A stretch of DNA of 64,000 nt from Acanthosepion esculentum (Eukaryota; Mollusca; Cephalopoda; Sepiida; Sepiidae). Below are positions 9,913 through 20,640 of this stretch, piece by piece (position 1 is the stretch's first letter; each line of letters opens with the position of its first letter). The stretch is taken from contig OZ038510.1 of the NCBI GenBank assembly GCA_964036315.1, positions 85,805,573 through 85,869,572 of the forward strand, given 5' to 3'. The notes under the pieces are model-generated. The model had not been told where the DNA came from. It saw nothing but the letters and a program-made list of their open reading frames with translations, and did no database searches. The translations under genes were made by a program, and so were the position numbers.

Positions 9913-11035
9913 TTTTTATCACTGAAATTTGAAAAAAATTAAAACAACTCTTGTAAAAATTATTCATCGAATTTTCTTTTCTTAAAGCAATAGTGTCCTT
10001 AATATATATCATTCATGAAAGTAATTAAAAGCTTTTCTAATTAAATAACTTCTCAGCTTTATTGCATGTTTTTACGATTCTGAGCAGATTTTCTGTAACT
10101 GCTGTTCCTGCTTGACAAAAAAAAATTGAATATTTTAAAATTTTCCAACGGTTTGTCCTTTTAACTAATATAAAAGTTAAGCATTTATGAAAATGAATTT
10201 CTCGAAATGTCATAAATTAAATAAGTGTGGTGGCCTTAACAGGTATAAAAAAATTTCTTAACTAGATTTTCAATAAAAGAAACGTTTCTGAAATAATTTC
10301 ATTGATTTGCGAATAAGTCATGAAAGTTTAATTAAAATCCAACAATTATCTGATTTTTGCCAAAATTTCCAAATTAATGTGTTTTTCAACGCAAAAAATG
10401 CTCAGATTTCCCATACTAATTTATTGTCACCCGTTGACGTAAGAAAAACGAAATCTTTAACCAAAATTTCGGAATTTCTAAAAAGGCATTAAAAACGATT
10501 TAATAATAAACAAAATTCCTTTGGCCTTTTCTTTTAATAACACAAAGATTTTGACGATAAAACTTTGTTTTTATTAAGTTTTGGTTATTTTTTTTCATCA
10601 TTTATACTCATTTTTAGCGAATCTTCAGAGGTGCCTACTTCAAAGGACAAAGGATCTAATTTTTCCAACTGCAACAGTCCGTAAGCCTATTCAGTAACAC
10701 AAAAGCTACACGCATCACTTACGACCAGACAAATTTCAAAGTATATCAATATTAATAATTTGTGAAAACAATATGCCGGCTCAAAACTTGATTATAAGAG
10801 TTTGTCTCCTGTCTGGATTTAATATTGGAACTTAATGGGGACGGTCTGAAGAAGTATTGAACTGTCCAGAAAGTTCCTGTCGATTTTTAGTCGTTTATGT
10901 TCCAACACGTTAGTATACGTCAAATATATCTACAAATATGACATGCTTACATTTCCGATTAGTGGACACTTCAAACTATCTGTTGAGAAAGAAAGTATAA
11001 CAATTAATTCGTGTCAATTTTGTATCCCTATGAAA
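9913..11035. other. No recognisable gene
   Basis: AT-rich. The 61-codon frame at 10307 has no recognised motif. Confidence 0.45.
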
Positions 11036-11325
11036 ATGGAGGCACGGTGGAGTAGTAGATTGAGGAATCAGAGAGCCGAGTTCGAATTCCAGTCGAATCC
11101 ATTACATTCACTTACGTGCTAATACCCTTCTCCCCCACCCAGCTATAGTTAAATAGCAGGACAGACCGGGTTCTATAGCTTTAGATGACAACTGGTCTAC
11201 CGCAGAAAGAAATGACAACCTACTGCGGGAAAAAAAATCTGCCTCGTCAGTGATGTATCGAAAGATACATGATCGCCTTAGCGTGTATCACGCATGGCAC
11301 ATAACTGATTGATGAAAATGGAAGA
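11036..11325 (+). mobile_element. tRNA-headed SINE, family A
   Basis: The head carries an A-box-like GGTGGAGTAGTAGATTG and the B box GAGTTCGAATTCC. The body has TACGTGCTAATACCC, CAACTGGTCTACCGCAG and GACAACCTACTGCGGG. The tail pairs TGTATCGAAAGATACA, ends near GGCACATAACTGATTGAT, and contains the hairpin GTGTATCACGC. An antisense copy of body and tail is at 43.56-43.79 kb. Transcribed by RNA polymerase III if alive. Confidence 0.8.
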
Positions 11326-11334
11326 TTATAAGAT

Positions 11335-12168
11335 GCATTTTAGATACTTGATTCTTTTTTTCTTACCGTAAATGCAAAACTACTTCTCAAGCAACAAAAA
11401 AGATATGTGCTGTGTACGGTGAAAGTGCTTTATCTCACAGAGCTGTACGGAGGTTCGCTAATTTTAAAATTGGCGATTGTATCCTTATTAATGAAGAACG
11501 CGCATGCAGACCTTCCAGTACAGATGACGACTAAATCAAGACATTGATTGAAAATAACCCGCATTACACAACGCGGAAATTGGCAGAAACACTAAATTTA
11601 TCAAAATCTAATATCCATGAGTACTTCGTGATGTTTGGGTACTCAAATCGCTATGATATTTGGGTACCACATGATCTGAGTGAAAAGAATCTTTTGGATC
11701 GCATTTCGTCTGTGATCTTCTGTATAAACGCAATGAAAATGCATTCTTTTTTAAGCAAATTTTGACGGGCGATGAGAAATGAATTGTTTACAACAATGTC
11801 AGCGAAAATGATCCTGGGGTAAGCGACATGAGTCAACTTTAGCCACCTCAAGAGCAGGTTAAGAAAGTCATGCTGTGCATCTGGTGGGATTGGAAAGGCA
11901 TCTTGTAATATGAGCTTCTGCCAAGTCATTTGATTCTGAAAAGTAATGCTCGTAACTGGACGAATTAAAGGCAGAAGTTCAAGAAAAATACCCACGAAAG
12001 GTATTGTTTTCCATCAAGATAATGCCAGACCCCGCGTTTCTTTGGTGACCCGGTAAAAATTATTACAGCTTGGCTGGGATGTGTTTCACCACCCACTATA
12101 TTGCTCCTTCGAATTTTCATTTATTCAGGTCCTTGCGAAATAATCCCCATGGTAAAAAAAATCAATTC
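11335..12168 (+). pseudogene. Mariner-type transposase, decayed and 3'-truncated
   Basis: Pieces in three frames follow the mariner order: an HTH region with KKICAVYGE and RRFANFKIGD, SSTDDD, ENNPHYTTRKLAETLNLS, WVPHDLSEKNLLDR, LTGDEK followed by a stop, VMLCIWWDWKGI, GIVFHQDNARP, LGWDVFHHP and FHLFRSLRNN. LTGDEK holds the first catalytic D and HQDNARP the second. The third, expected as SPDLAPSDY, falls in a small deletion that leaves only a partial match. Several stops and shifts make it dead. The C-terminus past the GKK region is missing because the sequence runs into a Tc1 transposase at about 12165. Confidence 0.85.
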
Positions 12169-13173
12169 TGAACTGTTTGGTTTTTCAAGAGCTACTATAT
12201 CAAGAACTATGACGCAATTCGAGAAACAGGGCAAAACCTCTAGCAACCGTAGTAATTCGGGCCGGACTTGCAAGCTTACTAACAGGGACCAACGTGCATT
12301 GAAACGCAATGTAGCAAAAAATCATTGGACTACTGCGGCCAAAGTGACTGCTGAGTTGAATAATCATCTGAATAGTCCATTTTCTACTAAAACTGTTTGT
12401 CATGAGCTCCATAAGCCTGGATATCATGGAAGAGGCGCCGTAAGAAAACCTCTACTCTACACGCGCAACATTCAGAAGAGGTTGAAGTGGTGCAGAGATC
12501 ACAATGCCTGGTCTGCAGACCAATGGAAGCAAGTCATATTCTAAGAAGAGTCCAGTTTTTCTCTTTTCCTAACTTCAGGGCGAGTTTATGTGGAGGCATC
12601 CCAAAGAAGTTTACAACCCTAACTGCGTTCTTCCAACAGTGAAGCATGGAGGTGGATCAGTGATAGTTTGAGCCACCATATCATGGAAATGTCTCGGTCC
12701 AATTGTTGCCCTGTATGGTAGAATCAGCAGCAAAGATTACCTGAACATTTTGGGAGATCATGTTCATCCAATGGCCCAGATTGTATTCCCTGATGGTAAC
12801 TGCATCTTCCAAGGAGATAATGCCCCAATACATACCGCTCGAGTGGTTAAGAATTGGTATGAAGAACATGAAAGTGAGCTAGAACACACGGAGTGTACTC
12901 CCCAATCTGCGGATATCAATATTATTGAACATTTGTGGTGCATTTTGGAGCGACAAGTTAGGAGCCGCTATCCTCCACCGTCGTGTCTTAAAGAGCTGGA
13001 GCAGGTGTTAATGGAGAAATGGCAGAAAATTCCTCTGGATGAAGTCAGGAAGATGTATGATTCCATTCCTAGACGTATTAAAGCTGTATGTGAGACTAAA
13101 GGAGGAGCAACTCCATATTAAATAAATTTTCTTTGAATTTAACAAGTGTTTTATTTATTTTGTCCAACCACTG
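12169..13173 (+). pseudogene. Tc1-type (DD34E) transposase, decayed
   Basis: Homology begins within the N-terminal HTH (FSRATISRTM...). It continues through QGKTSSNRSNSGR, TTAAKVTAELNNH, IRKP-like KPLLYTRNIQKRLKWC and WKQVIF. The expected SDES after VIF reads stop-E-E-S, so the first catalytic D is lost. Frame is regained by 12750 with VHPMAQIVFPDG, GDNAPIHTA (second D) and INIIEHLWCIL (the E), ending GGATPY and stop at 13121. The middle, 12545-12750, holds further stops. A right terminal inverted repeat is likely at about 13130-13173, ending CCAACCACTG before TA. The matching left end was not found. Confidence 0.88.
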
Positions 13174-13175
13174 TA
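13130..13175. repeat. Probable Tc1 right terminal inverted repeat and TA target
   Basis: The sequence after the transposase stop ends TTTTGTCCAACCACTG then TA, typical of Tc1 ends (CAGTGG... inward). No left partner is visible, consistent with the 5' junction into mariner sequence. Confidence 0.65.
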
Positions 13176-13700
13176 CGGTAGCAAACCATTCCCTTCTGAT
13201 ACCTTTGACAATGAGTAAGTTCTACTCAGTCAAATTCTTCTGTTACTTTATGGAACAAAGTCCCGAAAGGATGCTTCCCTGATAACTACAATCTTGGACT
13301 CTTTAAGTCCAGGGTTAACCGATATCTATCATACACGTCCTCAAAATGAACACTTAATTCTTACTTACCTGTCTTCAGCTTCGTAATCTCAAAATATTCT
13401 GAAGCCCTAGAGGTTCATCCCACAGGCAGTATTTCTCCTTCGAGAGGGGACTAAGGTCATTACCTGGTGCCTGAGGTGTCTCCCAAAGGAGGATGAATCG
13501 AGGTGACTTGAGCAAGTTTTACACAGTATTGCCGTTAAACCCACTTTAAATATCGACCTTGTGCCACATTCGGTAGCGACATGGATGAGCTGAAAAATCC
13601 ACTTACCTGATTTCGGCTTGGTAGTTTCTAAATAATATTAAGCTCGGGCCCCAGGATGTGCCATCCCCCAGGCAGTGACCCTAGTATTGGGAAAACTAAA
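13176..13700 (+). mobile_element. CR1/jockey-like LINE C-terminus and 3' UTR
   Basis: One frame reads NSSVTLWNKVPKGCFPDNYN then LGLFKSRVNRYLS and a stop near 13347, the WN-x-x-P...FPDNYN-L-LFK closing block. The following 350 bases contain two related UTR segments, each with CTTACCTG, TT(C/A)(A/G)GCTT and CCACAGGCAGT/CCCCAGGCAGT, about 235 bases apart. The element abuts the Tc1 right end. Confidence 0.65.
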
Positions 13701-14398
13701 ATAAAAAAATAGGTCCATTACTACTACTAATTAGTTTGTTATTGACTAATTTTGCCATTTAATTTTTAATTCATATTGACTACTAATTTATTGACTACTA
13801 ATACGTGACCATTGGGATGACACAGTAATATTAAATTTAAATAGGAGACCTTTCACGAATTTAAATGTGGTGATATTTCCAAAACTGCTGCGTACCTATT
13901 GAACTGGGAATTCGTATGCATAGTTTTTTGTTTTTTTTCGGATGTCGCTTAACTTCACTTTGTTAGTGGATTAAGAAATCTTGCTTTCTTTCTCTTTCTC
14001 TCTTTTTCTCTCATGTATCCCCCCACACACACACACACATGCCAACGCGCGTGCGCACACACACACACACGTCATTGTTATAATCAATTTTAAGAAAGTT
14101 TTAAAACTACGAAGGAAAAGCAAAAAAAAGAAAACGCTCTGAAGATGGCGGGAAAAGCGATAACTTTAATGAAATATTTTCTGTGAATTTGAGGAGACAA
14201 ACAATATTTGCATTTGTCAAGATGCGAAAGATAGGAAATTTTAAATAACAAAAGCCATGATAATAATATCTGAAGCAGAAAGGAGAGTAAATGGCGGGGT
14301 GAGGGGAACGTGTGATGGTGGTGGGGGTTGTTTTTCGTTGTTTGTGTTTTTTTCAAGAAATAAAGCTCTGGTCTTAGAAGTAAAAGCAAGTCTTGGAA
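13701..14398. other. No recognisable gene; (CT)n and (CA)n tracts
   Basis: CT-rich and CA-rich dinucleotide stretches at 13978-14072. Otherwise nothing identified. Confidence 0.5.
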
Positions 14399-14409
14399 AA
14401 AGACAAGCA

Positions 14410-14450
<41 letters not shown>

Positions 14451-15243
14451 AACAGAAGAAAGACAGAAACGGTAGCAAGAGACGAAAGAAAGAAAGAAAG
14501 AAAGTTTTAAGAAAGAAAGAAAGAAACAATGAGAGAATTAAGACAGAAAGAAACGGAGGTAAGAGAAGAAAGAAAGAAAGAAACGGAAGCAAAAGAAAGA
14601 AAGAAAGAAACAGAAACAAGAGAAGAAAGAAAGAAAGAAACAGAAACAAGAGAAGAAAGAAAGAAACGGAAGCAAGAGACGAAAGAAAGAAAGAAAGAAG
14701 GAAAGAAATAAACAAACAAACAAACAAATAATGACAGAATGAAGTCAGAAAGAAACGGAAGCAAGAGAAGTAACAAAGAAAGAAAGAAAGAAAGAAAGAA
14801 AGAAGGAAAGAAACAAATAAACAAACAAACTAATAGTGACAGAATGAAGACAGAAAGAAACGGAAGCAAGAGAAGTAAGAAAGAAAGAAAGAAAGAAAGA
14901 AAGAAACAGAAGCAAGAGAAGAAGAAAGAAAGAAACGCATGAAAAAGAAAGAAAGAAACGGAAGAAAGAAAGAAAGAAACGGAAGAAAGAAAGAAAGAAA
15001 CGGAAGAAAGAAAGAAAAAACAAACAAACAAACAAACAATCAAATAATGACTGAATGAAGACAGAAAGAAACGCAAGCAAGAGACGAAAGATAGAAAGAA
15101 AGAAAGAAAGTTTTAAGAAAGAAAGAAACAATGAGAGAATTATGACAGAAAGAAACGGAGGTAAGAGAAGAAAGAAAGAAAGAAAGAAAGAAACGGAAGC
15201 AAAAGAAAGAAAGAAAGAAAGAAAGAAAGAAACAGAAACAAGA

Positions 15244-15274
<31 letters not shown>

Positions 15275-15553
15275 CAGAAGAAAGACAGAAACGGAAGCAA
15301 GAGACGAAAGAAGGAAAGAAAGAAAGAAAGAAAGAAAGAAACAAATAATGACAGAATGAAGACAGAAAGAAACGGAAGCAAGAGAAGTAACAAAGAAAGA
15401 AAGAAAGAAAGAAAGAAACAGAAGCAAGAGAAGAAGAAAGAAAGAAACGCATGAAAAAGAAAGAAAGAAACGGAAGAAAGAAAGAAAAAACAAACAAACA
15501 ATCAAATAATGACTGAATGAAGATAGAAAGAAACGGAAGCAAGAGAAGTAACA

Positions 15554-15585
<32 letters not shown>

Positions 15586-16381
15586 AGGAAAGAAACAAAT
15601 AAACAAACAAACAAATAATGACAGAATGAAGACAGAAAGAAACGGAAGCAAGAGAAGTAACAAAGAAAGAAAGAAAGAAAGAAAGAAAGAAGGAAAGAAA
15701 CAAATAAACAAACAAACAAACAAATAATGACAGAATGAAGACAGAAAGAAACAGAAGCAAGAGAAGAAGAAAGAAAGAAACGCGTGAAAAAGAAAGAAAG
15801 AAACGGAAGAAAGAAAGAAACGGAAGAAAGAAAGAAAAAACAAACAAACAAACAATCAAATAATGACTGAATGAAGACAGAAAGAAACGGAAGCAAGAGA
15901 CGAAAGAAAGAAAGAAAGAAAGAAAGAAAATTTTAAGAAAGAAAGAAACAAACAATGAGAGAATTATGACAGAAAGAAACGGAGGTGAGAGAAGAAAGAA
16001 AGAAAGAAAGAAAGAAACGGAAGCAAAAGAAAGAAAGAAAGAAAGAAACAGAAACAAGAGAAGAAAGAAAGAAAGAAAGAAAGAAACAGAAGAAAGACAG
16101 AAACGGAAGCAAGAGACGAAAGAAAGAAAGAAGGAAAGAAACAAAGAAAGAAACAAACAAACAAATAATGACAGAATGAAGACAGAAAGAAACGGAAGCA
16201 AGAGAAGTAACAAAGAAAGAAAGAAAGAAAGAAAGAAAGAAACAGAAGCAAGAGAAGAAGAAAGAAAGAAACGCATGAAAAAGAAAGAAAGAAAGAAACG
16301 GAAGAAAGAAAGAAAAAACAAACAAACAAACAATCAAATAATGACTGAATGAAGACAGAAAGAAACAGAAGCAAGAGACGA

Positions 16382-16429
<48 letters not shown>

Positions 16430-16905
16430 AAATTTTAAGAAAGAAAGAAAGAAACAATGAGAGAATTATGACAGAAAGAAACGGAGGTGAGAGAAGAAAG
16501 AAAGAAAGAAAGAAACGGAAGCAAAAGAAAGAAAGAAAGAAACAGAAACAAGAGAAGAAAGAAAGAAAGAAAGAAACAGAAGAAAGACAGAAACGGAAGC
16601 AAGAGACGAAAGAAAGAAAGAAGGAAAGAAACAAAGAAACAAACAAACAAATAAAGACAGAATGAAGACAGAAAGAAACGGAAGCAAAAGGAAGTAACAA
16701 AGGAAGAAAGAAAGAAAGAAACAGAAGCAAGAGAAGAAGAAAGAAAGAAACGCATGAAAAAGAAAGAAAGAAAGAAACGGAAGAAACAAAGAAAGAAAGA
16801 AAGAAAAAACAAACAAACAAATAATGACTGAATGAAGACAGAAAGAAACGGAAGCAAAAGAAGAAAGAAAGAAAGAAACGGAAGCAAGAGAAGAAAGAAA
16901 GAAGT
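14399..16905. repeat. GAAA-based composite tandem array with higher-order units
   Basis: GAAA tetramers are punctuated by fixed words: AACGGAAGCAAGAGA, AATAATGACAGAATGAAGACAG (about 12 occurrences with variants), ACGCATGAAAAAG and AAACAAACAAA. Blocks of about 100-300 bases repeat with different internal lengths, a higher-order structure. Antisense frames up to 397 codons (F/L/S only) and sense frames (K/E/R only) stay open because the words carry few stops. None should be annotated as genes. Confidence 0.95.
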
Positions 16906-17433
16906 TTATGAACGACGTAGCTGTTGAAAAACGGACATATGATCTTCTGTTTTGAGAGACTTTTTGATCAGATCAAGAAAGAAACAACATTGAATGACAA
17001 ACACAGAATATAATTATCGTTTCCACATAATTTCACGCTCACCATTCTTTTTTTTTTCTGTTATTGACATTTTTTTATCTTTTTGTTTCTTTCTCTTTTA
17101 AAATGTATTTCTGATTTGTTTATTTGTTTTTTTTTTATCTTTCGTTGTTGTCGCTTGGCTTTCAATTTTTGCCAGTTTCCAAATAAAATACAAGGAAATA
17201 TATTTAATCACGAGCGGGAAAATGAAAAAAAAATATGCTCAAGATTGAAAACAATGCAAACAGAATTCGAAATTTTCTAATGCGTAATCTAATGAAATTA
17301 ATATAATGGCATTAGAATGGAAAACTTAAGAAAACTCGTTACAGAAGAAAAAATGTCTTTTCATGGTTTGTAGCTGTTATATCAAGATGAAAGAAGTCAA
17401 AATGATATTACCACTTCATAACAAAGCCATACG

Positions 17434-17438
<5 letters not shown>
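16906..17438. other. No recognisable gene
   Basis: AT-rich, T tracts; no motif. Confidence 0.45.

Positions 17439-17467
<29 letters not shown>
17439..17467. repeat. (TA)n microsatellite
   Basis: Borders the tRNA-containing foldback element on its distal side. Confidence 0.95.
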
Positions 17468-17469
<2 letters not shown>

Positions 17470-17624
17470 GAAATGGTCTACGTCCGACAATTATTTTAAT
17501 ATATTTATTATTTATACGTTATTTTTATAAACATAAATATTTAAATAAATGCTCTGTTTATAATGAACAGTATTAACAAAATTTGCCGGCCTGAATGTCC
17601 GAAAAATTTCATAGAAAATACGTG

Positions 17625-17704
17625 TCCTCCGACAGGAATCGAACCTGTATCTTACACGGAACCGGCATATAGCCTGACGTGCTATGCCATTTAACTACAG
17701 AGGA
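17625..17704 (-). tRNA. tRNA-like sequence within foldback element
   Basis: Minus strand, 80 nt. The acceptor stem TCCTCTG pairs fully with CGGAGGA, counting one G-U. The A box is TAGTTAAATGG. The T arm ACAGG-TTCGATT-CCTGT is perfect. The D stem and anticodon stem are poor (at most three of five pairs), so no anticodon is assigned. Likely a tRNA-derived part of a repeat, though an active tRNA cannot be fully excluded. Confidence 0.5.
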
Positions 17705-17705
17705 A

Positions 17706-17864
17706 GCGTCTGGATGCCAAGGTTGAATAACTGCTTTTAAACTACAAATTTCCCATCATTTCTCTCGAACGCTCAAATCTGCTCGAAGCGTATCTTAATA
17801 GAAATCATGAAAAATTTGTAGTTTAAAAGCAGTTATGCAGCCTTGGTAACCAGACGCTTGCTCT
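17706..17864. repeat. Inverted repeat flanking the tRNA-like segment
   Basis: AGCGTCTGG, then CAAGG, then AACTGCTTTTAAACTAC on the left is matched by GTAGTTTAAAAGCAGTT, then CCTTGG, then CCAGACGCT on the right. Arms are about 50 bases with a loop of about 50. Confidence 0.85.
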
Positions 17865-17880
17865 ATCATATTCTTATTGT

Positions 17881-18400
17881 TCAAAGTAGTGTCCAATAAT
17901 GGCATAAAAAGCTCAGTAAGAATAGGGTGAAATGTTGAACTCTCTTCCTGTTGTGACCTCCTGCTCCAGTTTTCCTCTCTACTGTTCCCTCTTTTGTAAA
18001 CTGATTCACCTTTCTCCTGATGAGTCTTGAATGGACTTTGAAGAAGGAAGTAAGACTATGAATGTTGGTACCATTACTGAAGGTATGGATGATGTTTTTT
18101 CCATTCAACATTGGGAAGGCATAGTGGGTCTGACACAAAACGATATTAACCTCTTCTTTTTCTAGCTGAATAACTCAAAAGGTTTTTCAGTGATTCTTAC
18201 GACAAATGGTGTAAAAATGGCTTATCTGAAAACCTGTAATAAAGAAACTTAGTTTAGTGTTTTTTCTGTTTTTTTTAGATATTAAATGTGTGCGTGCGTG
18301 CGTGCGTGCGTGCGTGCGTGTGTGTGTGTGTGTGTGTGTGATTTTTAAAAAATAATAACCATTTTATGGAATGGACAAATATCCCATGCTGTTACACGAT
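17881..18400 (-). pseudogene. HTH transposase N-terminus-like repeat, copy 1
   Basis: The minus-strand frame 17881-18138 reads LNGKNIIHTFSNGTNIHSL, FFKVHSRLIRRKVNQF and KEGTVERKTGAGG. A helix-turn-helix followed by EGTVERK-x-GAG-like basic sequence is typical of Tc1-type transposase N-termini. No catalytic domain follows. The whole segment is about 80-85% similar by eye to 32.0-32.45 kb, including non-coding flanks, so both are copies of one truncated element. This copy also holds a G(T/C)n expansion at 18290-18341. Confidence 0.55.
18286..18341. repeat. (GTGC)n/(GT)n microsatellite
   Basis: GTGC units change to GT units. It lies inside the 17.9-18.4 kb repeat and is absent from its partner at 32 kb. 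Confidence 0.95.
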
Positions 18401-18427
18401 TTGTACAATTTTGCTGTTACATCCAGT

Positions 18428-18443
18428 ATATATATATATATGT

Positions 18444-18516
<73 letters not shown>
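18428..18516. repeat. (TA)n-(GT)n microsatellite
   Basis: A short TA run followed by about 38 GT units. The sense frame reading C-V repeats is spurious. Confidence 0.95.
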
Positions 18517-18517
<1 letters not shown>

Positions 18518-18875
18518 TCTCTTCTCAGAGCTAGTTGCTGACAAGTGGTCTATTCAAGGATCAGCTCAAAAACAATTTGCTGAGGACAGAAATCGACCCG
18601 GTTAATTGGTAGACGGGACCTGCAAAAAGAATCAATTGGACAAGACTTGTCTGCGTAAAAAAAACAAAAAAACAACATCCTTCGAAAACACGAAAAGGCA
18701 AATAAAGAGACGAAGAGAGCCCAAAGAAAAGCCAGAGCTCTCCATCTCCTGAACTCTCCTACACTACCATATGGTGGCTGCGTGCATCTCTTCAGTCCGG
18801 CATAAGAAGCATTTCGCACAGAAGGAAATGTCTATGAGCACCCCCATACTCGGCAACGAGTTCCGCCAACCACGC

Positions 18876-18879
<4 letters not shown>
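18517..18879. other. No recognisable gene
   Basis: Moderately GC-rich sequence. The antisense 89-codon frame shows no known motif. Confidence 0.4.

Positions 18880-18944
<65 letters not shown>
18880..18944. repeat. (TA)n microsatellite
   Basis: About 30 units. Confidence 0.95.
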
Positions 18945-18948
<4 letters not shown>

Positions 18949-19533
18949 CTGGTGCTCATTGGTAAATGATATAACGGGGTAGAAGGGGCTCCGGTAAGCC
19001 GTGCTGAAGGCAACCCATCTAGGAGAAGGAAATCTCTGATATAAAAAAAAAACACCCAGCGGACGCCAATTCCCCGCATCCGGATGGTCTACAGTTTCAT
19101 CTGTTGTCGGCTATCTTGCCTCTGCTTGTTACTGGATCTCAGCTTTTTGAACCGAGGGAGGGACTTAGCTGTCGTACAAAGCTATGTCTGTATATTAACC
19201 ATCTATGTACAGATACTCCTTCTGACTTTCGGAAGGTCAATTCATGGAGGAGTAGCAATCGTCTGACAAGATGTCGCAATCAACAACATGTATGTATTTA
19301 TTAATCTGTGGGCATACTCTTAAAGACAAAATATACAATGTTGACTTTTTCACTAAGAGCAAAATTGGAGGAATTGAAAAAAAATGTCAAATTTAGAATT
19401 CTCAGAGTCTCTCTTTCGTTCGTGCCCATGTGCAGTCGCACCAACGTAAATATAAACTTGGTCAGATGACGTCCTAAAGAAGGTAACGCGTCACATGAAA
19501 ACTTTTTCTACAGTCATACTTCTTTTCTTTCCA

Positions 19534-19535
<2 letters not shown>
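18945..19535. other. No confirmed gene; possible mobile-element coding remnant
   Basis: An antisense frame at 18965-19079 reads RDFLLLDGLPSARLTGAPS and then PLYHLPMS. The composition looks like part of a repeat ORF, but I cannot place it in a family. The rest is unremarkable. Confidence 0.3.

Positions 19536-19537
<2 letters not shown>

Positions 19538-19601
<64 letters not shown>
19538..19601. repeat. (TA)n-(GT)n microsatellite
   Basis: Directly abuts the SINE family E copy at 19602. Confidence 0.95.
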
Positions 19602-19604
<3 letters not shown>

Positions 19605-19725
19605 ATTGTCATCCACAAACAGACTGTTTCGCTGTTTCACAACTCATCAGTGTGCCAAGACATCTGATTGCCTCAAGCCGGGATCGAAACCCGACTGATT
19701 TGGTATCAGTCGGAGATTTTACTCC
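19602..19725 (-). mobile_element. tRNA-headed SINE family E, copy 1
   Basis: Minus strand: ATACCAAATCAGTCGGG, then B-box-like GGGTTTCGATCCCGGC, then GAGGCAATCAGATG, then AACAGTCTGTTTGTGG, ending at a dinucleotide array. Four copies in the window (also 19.92, 58.40, 62.87 kb), three of them ending in a (TA)n or (GT)n array. Confidence 0.7.
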
Positions 19726-19920
19726 CATTGGTGGACGGCAGGAATGAAGGTGAATTTAGACGTATTTATTCTTAGGCAAACACGCCAGTGATCGGAGAAC
19801 TCGATTCGTCTTAACGAAGAGTTTTGCATCAGCAGCAGTAATAGTCACTGTTTACAAATTCACTTTTCTCCCCGAAGAGCTCAACCTAAAAAGATGTTTT
19901 TTTCAGGAGCATGCATATAT

Positions 19921-20030
19921 ACATATATTGTCATCAACAGACAGACTGTTTCGCTGCTTTACAGCCCATCAATGTGGCTAGACATCCGATTGCCTCAAAC
20001 CGAGATCGAAACCCGACTGATGTATCAAAG
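19921..20030 (-). mobile_element. SINE family E, copy 2
   Basis: Same order as copy 1 on the minus strand: CAGTCGGGTTTCGATC, GAGGCAATCGGATG, AACAGTCTGTCTGTTG. Ends at a short ATATA run. Confidence 0.65.
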
Positions 20031-20059
20031 GTTAAGAAATCTGTCAATCACGCTCCCAT

Positions 20060-20640
20060 GGTTTCAACCTTTCAGTATCCTCAGGCGATATAGGCCAAAT
20101 GATTTCCTAATGCTTTATTATTTATATATGAACGCACAACGTGAAGCGTAACAGAAGGGGAGGAGGAGTAAGGCAAGAGTATTGAAATTGCATTGGAGAG
20201 GGATTAAATAAATTGTACATACTTTCATCCAGGTTCGTACGAACTCAAAATGTACGTTTTGCGTGTAAAAATCGCGACATTATTTCAGATCTTTCATTTA
20301 GTAGATTTTCTTTTTTTATCTGTAAATGTTATTATTGCTATTTTTTTCTCTTGACAGTTTGCAGATATCAATATGATTGTTGTAATGTTTGGTTCTTAAT
20401 ATTTTCTAGTTTACACTCGGATTTTTGTTATTTTTTTCTTTTAATTTCCACACATGGCTGGCTACTCTGGTAGAATTCCATTCTAGCTTGAATGATGACT
20501 TGTGATTATACCATCTCTTCTTGAAGCTGCCTTCAGTAGATCCTATGTATATTTTGGTCTCACCATTTGTATCTTTTACTTCGGCTTTATAAATTACTCC
20601 TTCAGTTTTGCCAACTCCATCCAGTGGACATTAAACTTTA
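20060..20640 (-). pseudogene. Penelope-like element: GIY-YIG endonuclease C-terminus and 3' tail
   Basis: Minus strand, near 20632: CPLDG, then GVIYKAEV, then KIYIGSTEGSFKKRWYNH, the start of the GIY-YIG fold with KRWYNH helix. RVASHVWKLKEKN follows. After stops and a frameshift come IAIITFTD and LLNERSEIMSRF, the expected C-terminal end in Penelope-like elements. The RT domain is absent. A CCTGAGGATACTGAAAGG-type motif lies downstream at 20065-20085. The first tyrosines, glycine and catalytic arginine are visible; the fold is interrupted only after the first third. Confidence 0.8.

Larger units (their letters stand above)
17468..17870 (-). mobile_element. Foldback element with tRNA-like segment, copy 1
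   Basis: Read on the minus strand: a hairpin (arms 17706-17758 and 17808-17864), then a tRNA-like 80-mer, then about 150 unique bases containing CGGACATTCAGGCCGG and ACAGAGCATTTATTTAAAT, then (TA)n. The 62.0-62.75 kb region has the same order and the same unique block. No protein coding. The repeated architecture argues for one mobile family rather than a chance tRNA gene. Confidence 0.7.

Noticed and set aside
14374..16887. Antisense frames up to 397 codons (F/L/S) and sense K/E/R frames
   Set aside because: Low-complexity reading of the GAAA array, open in several frames at once.
17625..17704. Functional tRNA gene
   Set aside because: Good acceptor and T arm but D and anticodon stems are poor, and it lies in a repeated foldback element; kept as tRNA-like only.
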